DNA of 64,000 bases from a bacterium. GTDB taxonomy: Bacteria; Bacillota; Bacilli; Lactobacillales; Streptococcaceae. Below, piece by piece: positions 29,268 to 37,854 of this stretch. A program made the position numbers and the translations under genes. Where the stretch lies: contig CAJNBW010000005.1 in NCBI GenBank assembly GCA_905221105.1, positions 78,379 through 142,378 of the forward strand. The letters are read 5' to 3'. Within the stretch, counting starts at the first letter, position 1. Every line of letters begins with the position of its first letter. Under the pieces are notes generated by a model. That model did not search any database. It was not told the DNA's origin and worked only from the letters and a program-made list of their open reading frames with translations.

Positions 29268-30125
29268 ATGACACAGATTATTGATGGGAAAGCTTTAGCG
29301 GCCAAATTGCAGGGGCAGTTGGCTGAAAAGACTGCAAAACTAAAAGAAGAAACAGGTCTAGTGCCTGGTTTGGTAGTGATTTTGGTGGGGGACAATCCTG
29401 CCAGCCAAGTCTACGTTCGTAACAAGGAACGTTCTGCCCTTGCTGCAGGATTCCATAGTGAGGTTGTGCGAGTTCCAGAGACCATTACTCAAGAGGAATT
29501 GTTGGACTTGATTGCTAAATACAATCAAGATTCAGCTTGGCATGGGATTTTGGTCCAGTTGCCATTACCAAAACATATCGATGAAGAGGCGGTTTTGTTA
29601 GCAATTGATCCAGAAAAGGATGTGGATGGTTTCCATCCTCTAAATATGGGACGCCTTTGGTCTGGACATCCAGTTATGATTCCATCAACACCTGCAGGAA
29701 TTATGGAAATGTTTCATGAATATGGGATTGACTTGGAAGGTAAAAATGCGGTCGTCATCGGTCGTTCCAATATCGTTGGAAAACCCATGGCCCAGCTTCT
29801 TTTGGCCAAGAATGCTACAGTGACTTTGACCCACTCACGGACTCATAATCTTGCCAAGGTGGCTGCTAAAGCAGATATTCTGGTTGTTGCAATCGGTCGT
29901 GCCAAGTTTGTGACTGCTGACTTTGTCAAACCAGGCGCGGTAGTCATTGACGTTGGGATGAATCGTGATGAAAATGGTAAGCTCTGTGGGGATGTTGATT
30001 ATGAGGCGGTTGCACCACTTGCTAGTCATATCACACCAGTTCCTGGAGGTGTTGGTCCTATGACCATTACTATGCTGATGGAACAAACTTATCAGGCAGC
30101 AGTTCGGACATTGGAAAGAAAATAA
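29268..30125 (+). CDS. folD: Methylenetetrahydrofolate dehydrogenase / methenyltetrahydrofolate cyclohydrolase
   Basis: A 285-residue bifunctional one-carbon enzyme that interconverts 5,10-methylene-, methenyl- and 10-formyl-THF for purine and fMet synthesis. It shows the substrate site [13 protein letters not shown] (catalytic Lys), QLPLPKHID, the signature [11 protein letters not shown] and the NADP-binding [14 protein letters not shown]. The start at 29268 gives the canonical [12 protein letters not shown]-terminus. TGGTATAAT (-10 at 29231-29236) gives a leader of ~25 nt. Confidence 0.96.
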   Translation: MTQIIDGKALAAKLQGQLAEKTAKLKEETGLVPGLVVILVGDNPASQVYVRNKERSALAAGFHSEVVRVPETITQEELLDLIAKYNQDSAWHGILVQLPLPKHIDEEAVLLAIDPEKDVDGFHPLNMGRLWSGHPVMIPSTPAGIMEMFHEYGIDLEGKNAVVIGRSNIVGKPMAQLLLAKNATVTLTHSRTHNLAKVAAKADILVVAIGRAKFVTADFVKPGAVVIDVGMNRDENGKLCGDVDYEAVAPLASHITPVPGGVGPMTITMLMEQTYQAAVRTLERK

Positions 30126-30162
30126 GAGAAAATTCGCTGAAGAGAGTGTATTTTCTATAACT

Positions 30163-30202
30163 ATATCTAAAATGGCAGAAATGAATATTAAATTTTAGAT
30201 AT
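30163..30202. repeat. Perfect 11-bp inverted repeat after folD
   Basis: ATATCTAAAAT (30163-30173) and ATTTTAGATAT (30192-30202) are exact inverted copies separated by 18 bases. The stem is AT-only and lacks a T tract, so it is a weak terminator at best; an operator or an RNA stem remains possible. Confidence 0.6.
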
Positions 30203-30211
30203 AAGATTACA

Positions 30212-30235
30212 AAAGGAGGTCTGCGCCTCCTTTTT
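30212..30235 (+). terminator. Terminator of folD
   Basis: AAAGGAGG, six-base loop, CCTCCTTTTT. The next promoter's -10 (TATAAT, 30240-30245) follows within five bases. Confidence 0.85.
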
Positions 30236-30265
30236 GTTGTATAATAAATGCGAGAGGAAAAAACG

Positions 30266-31117
30266 ATGAAAGTGATTGATCAAGGTTTACTAGAAAAAGT
30301 TATTATTGAACGTTCTCGTACAAGTCATAAAGGAGACTACGGTCGTCTGCTGTTGCTGGGTGGGACCTATCCGTATGGTGGTGCTATTATCATGGCTGCT
30401 TTAGCAGCTGTGAAAAGCGGTGCAGGATTGGTGACCGTTGGAACGGATAGGGAAAATATCTCTGCTCTACACAGTCATTTACCTGAGGCTATGGCCTTTG
30501 CTCTTCAAGATCAGCAATTGTTAAAGGAGCAGTTGGAGAAGGCAGAAGTTGTTCTACTGGGGCCTGGTTTACGGGACGATGCTTTTGGAGAATACCTAGT
30601 CAAACAGGTCTTTGCTAACCTAAGACAAAATCAGATTTTTATTGTAGACGGAGGTGCCTTGACTATTCTTGCCAGAACAAGATTGTCATTTCCTTCGAAT
30701 CAGCTTATCCTAACTCCCCACCAAAAGGAATGGGAAAAACTGTCTGGTATTGCTATTGAAAAGCAAAACGAAGATGCAACAGCTAGTGCCCTGACTTCTT
30801 TCCCTCAAGGAACAATTTTGGTAGAGAAAGGTCCGGCTACTCGTATTTGGCAAGCTGGCCAATCTGATTATTACCAGTTACAGGTTGGCGGTCCCTATCA
30901 GGCGACTGGGGGGATGGGAGATACTCTGGCTGGGATGATTGCAGGATTTGCATGCCAGTTTAAGCAAGCTAATCTCTATGAACGTGTGGTAGTAGCGACT
31001 CATCTTCATTCAGCTATAGCCCAAGAATTAGCTCAAGAACATTATGTGGTCTTGCCGACGGAAATCAGCTCTTATCTTCCCAAAATTATGAAAAAAATAT
31101 CTCAAAAAGGCACCTGA
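30266..31117 (+). CDS. nnrD: ADP-dependent (S)-NAD(P)H-hydrate dehydratase
   Basis: A 283-residue ribokinase-like repair enzyme that restores damaged NAD(P)H hydrates. It shows SHKGDYGRLLLLGG, VKSGAGLVTVGT, VVLLGPGL, VDGGALTIL, ILTPHQKEWEKL and the GGMGDTLAG motif with catalytic Asp. The usual epimerase partner domain (NnrE) is not fused. GAGAGG precedes the ATG at 30266; the longer frame would start inside the promoter-proximal leader. Confidence 0.9.
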   Translation: MKVIDQGLLEKVIIERSRTSHKGDYGRLLLLGGTYPYGGAIIMAALAAVKSGAGLVTVGTDRENISALHSHLPEAMAFALQDQQLLKEQLEKAEVVLLGPGLRDDAFGEYLVKQVFANLRQNQIFIVDGGALTILARTRLSFPSNQLILTPHQKEWEKLSGIAIEKQNEDATASALTSFPQGTILVEKGPATRIWQAGQSDYYQLQVGGPYQATGGMGDTLAGMIAGFACQFKQANLYERVVVATHLHSAIAQELAQEHYVVLPTEISSYLPKIMKKISQKGT

Positions 31118-31134
31118 TAGTTTCAGGCGCCTTT
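31105..31134. terminator. Bidirectional terminator between nnrD and the small convergent gene
   Basis: AAAGGC-A-CCTGA pairs with TCAGG-C-GCCTTT. It includes the nnrD stop codon and lies between the convergent ends. Confidence 0.8.
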
Positions 31135-31141
31135 GTATTTT

Positions 31142-31327
31142 TTAGAAAAATCCTTTAATCTTTCCAACGAGGCCATCTAAACCTTCCGAACCAGAAATCA
31201 ACTGCTGAGCTTGTGCGAAGTATTCTCCGAGTTGATCTTGATTTTCTGCAACGAATGTTTTTGCAGCTTCAAAATCTTTTGTCTCGATTAGTTCTTTTAC
31301 TTGATTAAACAAATCTAATGGGTTCAT
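31142..31327 (-). CDS. Small conserved streptococcal protein of unknown function
   Basis: A 61-residue acidic helical protein (MNPLDLFNQVKELIETKDFEAAKTFVAENQ ... GLDGLVGKIKGFF). I do not recognise a named domain. The C-terminal GLVGKIKGFF is amphipathic. The minus strand has AAGGAGAAATAAG before the ATG and a TTGATT-17 bp-TTAAAT promoter, so it is likely expressed as its own unit. Confidence 0.75.
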   Translation of the reverse strand: MNPLDLFNQVKELIETKDFEAAKTFVAENQDQLGEYFAQAQQLISGSEGLDGLVGKIKGFF

Positions 31328-31474
31328 CTTATTTCTCCTTTTCTGTACTTACCTATTTAATCATCTTTATGATAAAAAATCAACTGTTGCTGCTTTTGGA
31401 TAGAACCTGTTTTTATCTACAAGTTCTCATAACTAATATTCTAACTATCAAAACAAGGTGGACATAAAAATAAA

Positions 31475-31529
31475 AATGTTCGGTTTTTTTTAGTGTATCC
31501 ATGAAATAAAAACGGATACATGTTATAAT
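31475..31529 (+). promoter_or_regulatory. rpiA operon control region: PurR box, inverted repeat, extended -10
   Basis: The complement of 31475-31487 reads AAAACCGAACATT, a full match to the PurBox AWWWCCGAACWWT. TGTATCC (31494-31500) and GGATACA (31514-31520) form a 7-bp inverted repeat over the -35 area. TATAAT (31524-31529) has TG one base upstream. The PurBox suggests PurR control in response to PRPP; the second repeat may bind another regulator. Confidence 0.7.
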
Positions 31530-31558
31530 AGAAATAGCTCTCTAATGGAGGTGTTTGA

Positions 31559-32242
31559 GTGGAAAATCTGAAGAAAATGGCAGGAATTAAGGCTGCTGAG
31601 TTTGTCAAGGATGGCATGGTAGTCGGACTTGGAACGGGGTCTACTGCCTATTATTTCGTAGAAGAAATCGGTCGTCGTATCAAGGAAGAAGGCTTGCAGA
31701 TTACAGCTGTAACGACTTCTAGTGTGACCAGTAAACAGGCTGAAGGCCTTAACATCCCGCTCAAGTCTATTGACCAAGTAGACTTTGTTGATGTGACGGT
31801 TGACGGAGCGGATGAAGTAGATAGCCAGTTTAACGGAATCAAAGGCGGTGGTGGTGCCCTTCTCATGGAGAAGGTTGTAGCAACGCCCTCAAAAGAATAT
31901 ATTTGGGTGGTTGATGAAAGCAAACTAGTCGAGAAACTGGGTGCTTTTAAATTGCCAGTAGAAGTGGTTCAGTATGGTGCAGAACAAGTCTTTCGTCGTT
32001 TTGAACGAGCTGGCTACAAACCAAGTTTCCGTGAAAAAGACGGTCAACGTTTTGTGACCGATATGCAGAATTTTATTATTGACCTTGCCTTGGATGTCAT
32101 TGAAGATCCAATTGCTTTCGGACAAGAATTGGACCATGTCGTTGGTGTTGTAGAGCACGGTTTATTCAACCAAATGGTGGATAAGGTCATCGTTGCTGGA
32201 CGAGATGGGGTTCAGATTTTAACTTCAAGTAAAGGAAAATAG
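31559..32242 (+). CDS. rpiA: Ribose-5-phosphate isomerase A
   Basis: A 227-residue enzyme interconverting ribose-5-phosphate and ribulose-5-phosphate. It has [26 protein letters not shown] (catalytic Asp), [12 protein letters not shown] (catalytic Glu and Lys) and [11 protein letters not shown] start with GGAGG seven bases upstream. First gene of a nucleoside-sugar operon; deoB follows after 13 nt. Confidence 0.96.
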   Translation: MENLKKMAGIKAAEFVKDGMVVGLGTGSTAYYFVEEIGRRIKEEGLQITAVTTSSVTSKQAEGLNIPLKSIDQVDFVDVTVDGADEVDSQFNGIKGGGGALLMEKVVATPSKEYIWVVDESKLVEKLGAFKLPVEVVQYGAEQVFRRFERAGYKPSFREKDGQRFVTDMQNFIIDLALDVIEDPIAFGQELDHVVGVVEHGLFNQMVDKVIVAGRDGVQILTSSKGK

Positions 32243-32255
32243 AAGGAGATACACT

Positions 32256-33467
32256 ATGTCAAAATTTAATCGTATTCACTTGGTGGTACTGGATTCTGTA
32301 GGAATCGGTGCTGCACCAGATGCCAATAACTTTGTCAATGCAGGGGTTCCAGACGGAGCTTCTGACACACTGGGACACATTTCAAAAACAGTTGGTTTAA
32401 ATGTGCCAAACATGGCTAAAATCGGTCTAGGAAATATTCCTCGCGAAACTCCTCTTAAGACTGTTCCAGCTGAAAGCAATCCAACAGGTTATGCAACAAA
32501 ATTGGAAGAAGTATCCCTTGGTAAGGACACCATGACTGGTCACTGGGAAATCATGGGGCTCAACATTACCGAGCCATTCGATACTTTCTGGAACGGATTC
32601 CCAGAAGAAATCTTGACAAAAATCGAAGAATTTTCAGGACGTAAGGTCATTCGTGAAGCTAATAAACCTTACTCAGGAACAGCTGTTATCGATGATTTTG
32701 GACCACGTCAGATGGAAACTGGAGAGTTGATTATCTATACTTCAGCTGACCCTGTCTTGCAAATTGCTGCCCACGAAGACATTATTCCTTTGGATGAATT
32801 GTACCGTATCTGTGAGTACGCTCGTTCAATTACCCTTGAGCGTCCTGCCCTTCTTGGTCGTATCATTGCTCGTCCATATGTTGGTGAACCAGGTAACTTC
32901 ACTCGTACAGCAAATCGTCGTGACTTGGCCGTTTCTCCATTTGCACCGACTGTTTTGGATAAATTGAATGAGGCTGGTATCGATACTTATGCTGTTGGTA
33001 AAATCAACGATATCTTTAACGGTGCTGGTATCAACCATGACATGGGTCACAACAAGTCAAATAACCACGGAATTGATACACTCTTGAAGACTATGGGCCT
33101 TGCTGAATTTGAAAAAGGATTCTCATTCACAAACTTGGTTGACTTTGATGCCCTTTACGGCCACCGTCGTAATGCTCATGGTTACCGTGATTGCTTGCAT
33201 GAGTTTGATGAACGCTTGCCTGAAATTATCGCAGCTATGAGAGAGAATGACCTTCTCTTGATTACTGCGGACCATGGAAATGACCCAACTTACGCAGGAA
33301 CAGACCACACTCGTGAATATATTCCATTGTTAGCCTACAGCCCTGCCTTTAAAGGAAATGGTGTCATTCCAGTAGGACATTTTGCAGATATCTCAGCGAC
33401 TATTGCAGATAACTTTGGCGTAGAAACTGCCATGATTGGGGAAAGTTTCTTAGATAAATTGTTATAA
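32256..33467 (+). CDS. deoB: Phosphopentomutase
   Basis: A 403-residue alkaline-phosphatase-superfamily mutase that converts (deoxy)ribose-1-phosphate to the 5-phosphate. Metal and phosphate sites are visible: [14 protein letters not shown], the phosphoacceptor Thr in [10 protein letters not shown], and the late DH/H motifs [20 protein letters not shown]. It links the phosphorylases (punA, deoD, pdp) to rpiA and deoC. GAAGGAGA precedes the ATG. Confidence 0.96.
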   Translation: MSKFNRIHLVVLDSVGIGAAPDANNFVNAGVPDGASDTLGHISKTVGLNVPNMAKIGLGNIPRETPLKTVPAESNPTGYATKLEEVSLGKDTMTGHWEIMGLNITEPFDTFWNGFPEEILTKIEEFSGRKVIREANKPYSGTAVIDDFGPRQMETGELIIYTSADPVLQIAAHEDIIPLDELYRICEYARSITLERPALLGRIIARPYVGEPGNFTRTANRRDLAVSPFAPTVLDKLNEAGIDTYAVGKINDIFNGAGINHDMGHNKSNNHGIDTLLKTMGLAEFEKGFSFTNLVDFDALYGHRRNAHGYRDCLHEFDERLPEIIAAMRENDLLLITADHGNDPTYAGTDHTREYIPLLAYSPAFKGNGVIPVGHFADISATIADNFGVETAMIGESFLDKLL

Positions 33468-33468
33468 G

Positions 33469-34029
33469 ATGACGCGCTATGCTTTGCTGGCGAGAGGCAT
33501 CAATGTTGGTGGCAAGAATAAGGTCGTCATGGCGGAGCTTCGTCAAGAACTGACAGAGTTGGGTTTGGAGAAGGTTGAGACCTACATCAACAGTGGCAAT
33601 ATTTTCTTTATTTCGACAGCTCCCAAAGCCCGATTGGTTGAAAAGTTAGAGGCTTTCTTTGAAGTCCATTATCCATTTATTCAAAGCTTTTCTTTGCTGA
33701 GTCAAGAAGACTATGAAGCAGAAGTGGAGAATCTACCAGCTTGGTGGAATGAAGACTTGGCAAGAAAAGACGTTCTCTTTTATACTGAGGGCTTGGATGT
33801 TGCTCAAGTCATCGCTACAGTTGAAAGTTTAAAGTTGAAAGATGAAGTCGTTCATTTTGGAAGACATGGGATTTTCTGGGGGAAATTTTCTGAAGAATCC
33901 TACTATGCAACTGCCTATCACAAGCACCTACTCAAGATGTCATTCTATCGCCACATTACCATTCGCAATGCTAAAACTTTTGACAAAATCGGTCAAATGC
34001 TAAAAAATAAAAAAGGAGACACACAATGA
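33469..34029 (+). CDS. DUF1697 family protein
   Basis: A 186-residue protein with the DUF1697 signature (MTRYALLARGINVGGKNKVVMAELRQEL ... VETYINSGNIFF). No biochemical role is established. It sits one base after deoB and overlaps punA by four bases (ATGA), so it belongs to the nucleoside operon by position. Confidence 0.85.
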   Translation: MTRYALLARGINVGGKNKVVMAELRQELTELGLEKVETYINSGNIFFISTAPKARLVEKLEAFFEVHYPFIQSFSLLSQEDYEAEVENLPAWWNEDLARKDVLFYTEGLDVAQVIATVESLKLKDEVVHFGRHGIFWGKFSEESYYATAYHKHLLKMSFYRHITIRNAKTFDKIGQMLKNKKGDTQ

Positions 34030-34835
34030 CATTTTTAGATAAAATCAATGAAACAGCTACTTTCCTGAAAGACAAGGGGATTGCAGCCCCTGAGTTCGGT
34101 CTAATCCTTGGATCAGGACTTGGAGAATTGGCAGAAGAAATCGAAAATCCAGTTGTAGTAGATTATGCTGATATTCCAAACTGGGGCCGTTCAACAGTAG
34201 TCGGTCACGCTGGTAAATTGGTATATGGTGAACTGGCAGGGCGCAAGGTCTTGGCTCTTCAAGGTCGCTTCCATTTCTACGAAGGAAATCCTCTTGAAGT
34301 CGTGACTTTCCCAGTTCGTGTGATGAAAGTTCTCGGATGTGAAGGTGTCATTGTAACCAATGCAGCTGGTGGTATTGGTTATGGTCCTGGTACTTTGATG
34401 GCTATCTCAGACCATATCAACATGACAGGGCAAAACCCATTGATGGGTGAAAACTTGGATGACTTTGGTCCACGTTTCCCAGATATGTCTAAAGCCTACA
34501 CTCCAGAATATCGTGCTACTGCCCATGAAGTGGCTAAGAAACTTGGTATCAAGCTTGATGAAGGTGTCTATATCGGTGTAACTGGTCCGACTTATGAAAC
34601 ACCAGCAGAAATTCGTGCCTATAAGACATTGGGAGCAGATGCAGTTGGTATGTCTACTGTTCCTGAAGTTATTGTTGCTGCCCACTCTGGCTTGAAAGTT
34701 CTGGGAATTTCATGTATTACTAACTTTGCGGCTGGATTCCAAGAAGAACTCAACCACGAAGAAGTTGTAGAAGTGACCGAACGTGTTAAAGGCGACTTTA
34801 AAGGATTGCTTAAAGCGATTCTTGCAGAATTGTAA
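34026..34835 (+). CDS. punA: Purine-nucleoside phosphorylase (trimeric, PNP type II)
   Basis: A 269-residue phosphorylase splitting guanosine/inosine into base and ribose-1-phosphate. It shows LGSGLGELAEEI, VGHAGKLVYGELAGRKVLALQGRFHFYEG, VTNAAGGI, TGPTYETPAE, GADAVGMSTVPEVIVA and the terminal CITNFAAGF. AAAAAGGAG sits within the end of the DUF1697 gene. Its 3' end overlaps a possible promoter for deoD. Confidence 0.95.
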   Translation: MTFLDKINETATFLKDKGIAAPEFGLILGSGLGELAEEIENPVVVDYADIPNWGRSTVVGHAGKLVYGELAGRKVLALQGRFHFYEGNPLEVVTFPVRVMKVLGCEGVIVTNAAGGIGYGPGTLMAISDHINMTGQNPLMGENLDDFGPRFPDMSKAYTPEYRATAHEVAKKLGIKLDEGVYIGVTGPTYETPAEIRAYKTLGADAVGMSTVPEVIVAAHSGLKVLGISCITNFAAGFQEELNHEEVVEVTERVKGDFKGLLKAILAEL

Positions 34836-34849
34836 TTAATACTTATCAT
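34822..34849 (+). promoter_or_regulatory. Candidate deoD leader promoter
   Basis: TTGCAG (34822-34827), 16 bp, TATCAT (34844-34849), overlapping the end of punA. It would start a ~260-nt leader before deoD. Confidence 0.45.
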
Positions 34850-35116
34850 AGAAAGGTAAAGTAAGGTGTTCTGATTTGAACACGAGTGGAAAACTTTTCT
34901 AAAAACTCAGAAGAGAAGAGGAGTTCGGATTTGAATTGGACCCGAGCTGTTCTCTTTTATATCATCAAAATTAAAAAAGAAAGGATGGGTAAACCGTATT
35001 TGCTGAACTGAATACGGGCGGAGAACTGTGTAAAAAAGATAAACTGTCTAGCATCTACGATGCGTCGTCAGTTTCCTATTTTTACTTTGTTCTCTGTCGC
35101 CCTTTATATCTTAACT
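34850..35116 (+). ncRNA. Structured 5' leader of deoD (same class as the parC leader)
   Basis: Several hairpins are readable: GTGTTC/GAACAC (34866-34883), CCGTATT/AATACGG (34994-35017), and a long terminal hairpin. In that hairpin GGGCG (35016-35020) pairs with CGCCC (35098-35102), GAGAAC with GTTCTC (35089-35094), GTAAAAA (35030-35036) with TTTTTAC (35079-35085), AAACTG with CAGTTT (35069-35074), capped by GCATC-TAC-GATGC (35051-35063). Its first strand overlaps the preceding hairpin by two bases, allowing a switch. No Shine-Dalgarno is visible before deoD. It is not a T-box or a purine riboswitch. The class and function are unknown to me. Confidence 0.6.
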
Positions 35117-35827
35117 ATGTCTATCCATATTGCTGCTCAGCAGGGTGAAATTGCTGATAAAATTCTTCTTCCTGGGGATCCTCTTCGTGCCAAGTTTATT
35201 GCGGAGAATTTCCTTGAAGATGCTGTTTGTTTTAACGAAGTGCGTAACATGTTTGGCTACACTGGTACTTACAAGGGTCACCGTGTATCTGTCATGGGAA
35301 CTGGGATGGGGATGCCATCTATTTCGATTTATGCGCGTGAGTTGATTGTTGATTATGGTGTGAAAAAATTGATCCGTGTGGGAACTGCGGGTTCTTTGAA
35401 TGAAGATGTCCATGTTCGTGAATTGGTTTTGGCGCAGGCAGCTGCAACCAACTCAAACATCGTCCGTAATGACTGGCCACAGTATGATTTCCCACAAATC
35501 GCTAGCTTTGACTTGCTAGATAAGGCTTATCATATCGCAAAAGAACTTGGCATGACTACTCACGTGGGAAATGTCTTGTCTTCTGATGTCTTTTATTCAA
35601 ACTACTTTGAAAAGAACATCGAGCTTGGTAAATGGGGAGTTAAGGCTGTGGAAATGGAAGCAGCAGCGCTTTACTATTTGGCTGCCCAACACCACGTTGA
35701 TGCGCTAGCTATCATGACCATTTCTGATAGTTTGGTTAATCCAGATGAAGATACAACTGCAGAAGAACGTCAAAATACCTTCACCGATATGATGAAGGTT
35801 GGATTGGAAACCTTGATTGCAGATTAA
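35117..35827 (+). CDS. deoD: Purine-nucleoside phosphorylase DeoD type
   Basis: A 236-residue hexameric phosphorylase for adenosine, inosine and deoxy forms. It has [69 protein letters not shown] and the catalytic Asp in TISDSLV. The start at 35117 gives the canonical MSIHIAA N-terminus; the upstream in-frame ATG (35060) lies inside the leader hairpin. No ribosome site precedes it (CTTTATATCTTAACT). It ends at a 13-bp bidirectional terminator. Confidence 0.94.
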   Translation: MSIHIAAQQGEIADKILLPGDPLRAKFIAENFLEDAVCFNEVRNMFGYTGTYKGHRVSVMGTGMGMPSISIYARELIVDYGVKKLIRVGTAGSLNEDVHVRELVLAQAAATNSNIVRNDWPQYDFPQIASFDLLDKAYHIAKELGMTTHVGNVLSSDVFYSNYFEKNIELGKWGVKAVEMEAAALYYLAAQHHVDALAIMTISDSLVNPDEDTTAEERQNTFTDMMKVGLETLIAD

Positions 35828-35836
35828 TTATAGCCA

Positions 35837-35876
35837 AAAAGGAAGTCCTTCTTTATGAATTGGAGGACTTCCTTTT
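35837..35876. terminator. Bidirectional terminator between deoD and the FlaR-like gene
   Basis: AAAAGGAAGTCCT and AGGACTTCCTTTT, 13 perfect pairs. The right arm is inside the last codons of the convergent gene. Confidence 0.9.
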
Positions 35877-36377
35877 CTTATCTAGAAATTGATCTAGCTC
35901 TCTTTGATTTCGAAGAATAGTGATTTTATGTGAGTATTCTTGGCAAAGTTTTTGGTAATTCTCTTTCTGAGCCTTAGTTCGCCCATCCCAGAGAATCCAT
36001 CGAATAAACTCCCAATTAAATTGTTCTTGGCAACCAGCTGCCATACTTTCTCTAACCTTGCCTCGGTATTTTAGATAACGTTTAAAGGCTCGAAAGAGAC
36101 AAGTCCATGGTGAAAAATTGAGAAAGATGATTTGATCAGCTTCCTGCATTCTTTCTTCGTAATAGCACCAAGAATAATTACCATCGATAACCCAAGCTTC
36201 ATGCTTTGTGAGAAAGTTTTTCATCTGGGTCAACATCCATTCGCGGTCACTGTCTTGCCAACCAGGTTGAAATTGGAGTGTGTCCATGTGAAGTTTTGGG
36301 ATGGAGTAGTAGTGAGACAACTTTTCTGCTAGAGTTGACTTACCAGCACCAGAATATCCGATAATTGCGATTTTCAT
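35853..36377 (-). CDS. P-loop kinase-like protein (FlaR/adenylate-kinase-like)
   Basis: A 174-residue P-loop protein: Walker A GYSGAGKST at residues 8-16, then KLHMDTLQFQPGW, the conserved VIDGNYSWC segment, and an Arg/Lys-rich lid (RAFKRYLKYRGKVRESM). It matches proteins annotated DNA topology modulation protein FlaR, but the fold is that of a small nucleoside or shikimate-type kinase. True substrate unknown. Confidence 0.82.
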   Translation of the reverse strand: MKIAIIGYSGAGKSTLAEKLSHYYSIPKLHMDTLQFQPGWQDSDREWMLTQMKNFLTKHEAWVIDGNYSWCYYEERMQEADQIIFLNFSPWTCLFRAFKRYLKYRGKVRESMAAGCQEQFNWEFIRWILWDGRTKAQKENYQKLCQEYSHKITILRNQRELDQFLDKKRKSSNS

Positions 36378-36402
36378 TTTCTACCTTTTCCTATTTGAGG
36401 AC

Positions 36403-36428
36403 AAAAAAACAGCCTCTATGGACTGTTT
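36403..36428 (-). terminator. Terminator of rpsT
   Basis: On the minus strand AAACAG, ten-base loop, CTGTTTTTTT. Confidence 0.8.
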
Positions 36429-36429
36429 C

Positions 36430-36666
36430 TTATTTAGCAAGTTTAGCTGAAAGACGAGCTTTGTCGCGACTTGCTTTGTTTTTGTGAATCAAACCTTTAG
36501 TTTCTGCTTTATCGATAGCTGAGCTAGCAGCACGGAAAAGTTCGTCAGATGGGTTTGCTTCGAAAGCTTTGATAGCAGTACGCATAGCTGATTTTTGAGC
36601 TGAGTTCTTTTCGTTTTGTTTAACGTTCAATTCAGCGCGTTTGATAGCTGATTTAATGTTTGCCAA
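36430..36666 (-). CDS. rpsT: 30S ribosomal protein S20
   Basis: A 78-residue basic helical protein ([20 protein letters not shown] ... [16 protein letters not shown]) binding 16S rRNA. The start is taken as TTG at 36664-36666: the upstream ATG at 36681 reads ATGGAGGTA, which is itself the ribosome-binding site (GGAGGT, 6-7 nt from the TTG), and the family begins at (M)[13 protein letters not shown] start is also used by E. coli rpsT, where it is linked to autoregulation. Confidence 0.93.
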   Translation of the reverse strand: MANIKSAIKRAELNVKQNEKNSAQKSAMRTAIKAFEANPSDELFRAASSAIDKAETKGLIHKNKASRDKARLSAKLAK

Positions 36667-36697
36667 TGTTCTTACCTCCATATTTACTAACTATACC

Positions 36698-36726
36698 ATT
36701 ATATCTGAAAACTTACGTTTTGACAA
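36698..36726 (-). promoter_or_regulatory. rpsT promoter
   Basis: On the minus strand TTGTCA (complement 36721-36726), 17 bp, TATAAT (complement 36698-36703). It abuts the coaA stop codon. Confidence 0.85.
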
Positions 36727-36733
36727 GGGGAAA

Positions 36734-37654
36734 TTACTTTTTTAAGTAAATTTCATCGATTTCATGGTTCTTTGTTTTATGCAGAATCACTTCCGCTCGA
36801 TTTCTGGTTGGTTCAATATAATTTTGTAGATTTGTGAGATTGATACTGGTCCAGACTTGATGGGCAAAGGATTCCACTTCCCCGATCGGCATTTGAGTAA
36901 AACGATAGTAGTAGCTATCAGGGTCGTTTTGGGCTAGGCTCAGCATTTTCAAGAAACGATCGAGATACCAACTCTCGATGTCATCCACTGCCGCATCAAC
37001 ATAGATGGAAAAGTCAAAGAAGTCAGTGATATAGAGACGCTCGTTTTGTGGATTTTGAAAGACATTAATCCCCTCAACAATTACAAAGTCAGCAGCTTTG
37101 ACACTTTGTTTTTCCTCAGGGATGATGTCGTAGACTTCATGAGAGTAGACAGGAATATTCACGTCTTGTCCATTTTTTATGTGGTCCAGGAAGTTGAGAA
37201 GAGCTTCCATATCATAGCTTTCAGGAAATCCCTTGCGATTTAAAATCCCTTGTTCAATCAAGGTCTGGTTAGGATAGAGAAAGCCGTCAGTTGTTACCAA
37301 CTCAACCGTAGCATCTGTAAGTGTACGGGAAAGTAGGATTTGCAGTAGGCGACTTGTAGTGGATTTTCCAACGGCAACACTCCCAGAAACCCCAATGATA
37401 AAAGGTTGAGATTTGCTTTCACGTTGGAGGAAAATTCCTTTTGAAAAGGCTAAATCATCCTTTGTACGCTTGTAAATCTGAATCAGATGGGCTAGGGGAA
37501 GATAGACATCAGTAACATCCTGTAAACTAATCTGGTCATTAAAACTCTTGATGGATTCTAATTCCTCTTCTGTCAAAGGAGGTGTTGTCTTTCGATGTAA
37601 AGATTGCCAAGTATGGCGGCTGATTTTTTCAAAATGTAAAAATTCGTTGGTCAT
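36734..37654 (-). CDS. coaA: Pantothenate kinase (type I)
   Basis: A 306-residue enzyme for the first committed step of coenzyme A synthesis. It has Walker [53 protein letters not shown] and the YWxRF-like ending region [21 protein letters not shown]. The start at 37654 ([11 protein letters not shown]) has AGGGGAAAAC upstream and gives the usual length; an extended -10 TGGTATGAT lies upstream. rpsT follows downstream from its own promoter. Confidence 0.95.
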   Translation of the reverse strand: MTNEFLHFEKISRHTWQSLHRKTTPPLTEEELESIKSFNDQISLQDVTDVYLPLAHLIQIYKRTKDDLAFSKGIFLQRESKSQPFIIGVSGSVAVGKSTTSRLLQILLSRTLTDATVELVTTDGFLYPNQTLIEQGILNRKGFPESYDMEALLNFLDHIKNGQDVNIPVYSHEVYDIIPEEKQSVKAADFVIVEGINVFQNPQNERLYITDFFDFSIYVDAAVDDIESWYLDRFLKMLSLAQNDPDSYYYRFTQMPIGEVESFAHQVWTSINLTNLQNYIEPTRNRAEVILHKTKNHEIDEIYLKK

Positions 37655-37739
37655 TTGTTTTCCCCTAGATATTTTGTTTATCATACCATAAAAAGCTCAA
37701 AAAATAAAGCGGTTTCTTGAATGTGGTCAGTCAATATTA

Positions 37740-37745
37740 TATAAT
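37740..37745 (+). promoter_or_regulatory. Promoter (-10) of the small membrane protein gene
   Basis: TATAAT with TTGAAT at 37717-37722 and a 17-bp spacer. The start codon is ~100 nt downstream, an unusually long leader for this region. Confidence 0.7.
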
Positions 37746-37854
37746 AGATGTAGATAGAGGATGAACAATTTAGTGATGAAGTAGGAACTGGTTTCTCCTG
37801 ACTTATAAGCTAATAAAGGGGGCTTTGGGAATCACAACTTATAGGAGGTGTGAC

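Noticed and set aside
35060..35116. In-frame upstream ATG giving deoD a 19-residue hydrophobic N-terminus
   Set aside because: It lies inside the leader hairpin, has no ribosome site, and the DeoD family begins at MSIHIAA (35117).
34850..35116. T-box or purine riboswitch before deoD
   Set aside because: No T-box sequence, no specifier loop, no purine-riboswitch loop motifs and no terminator/antiterminator pair.
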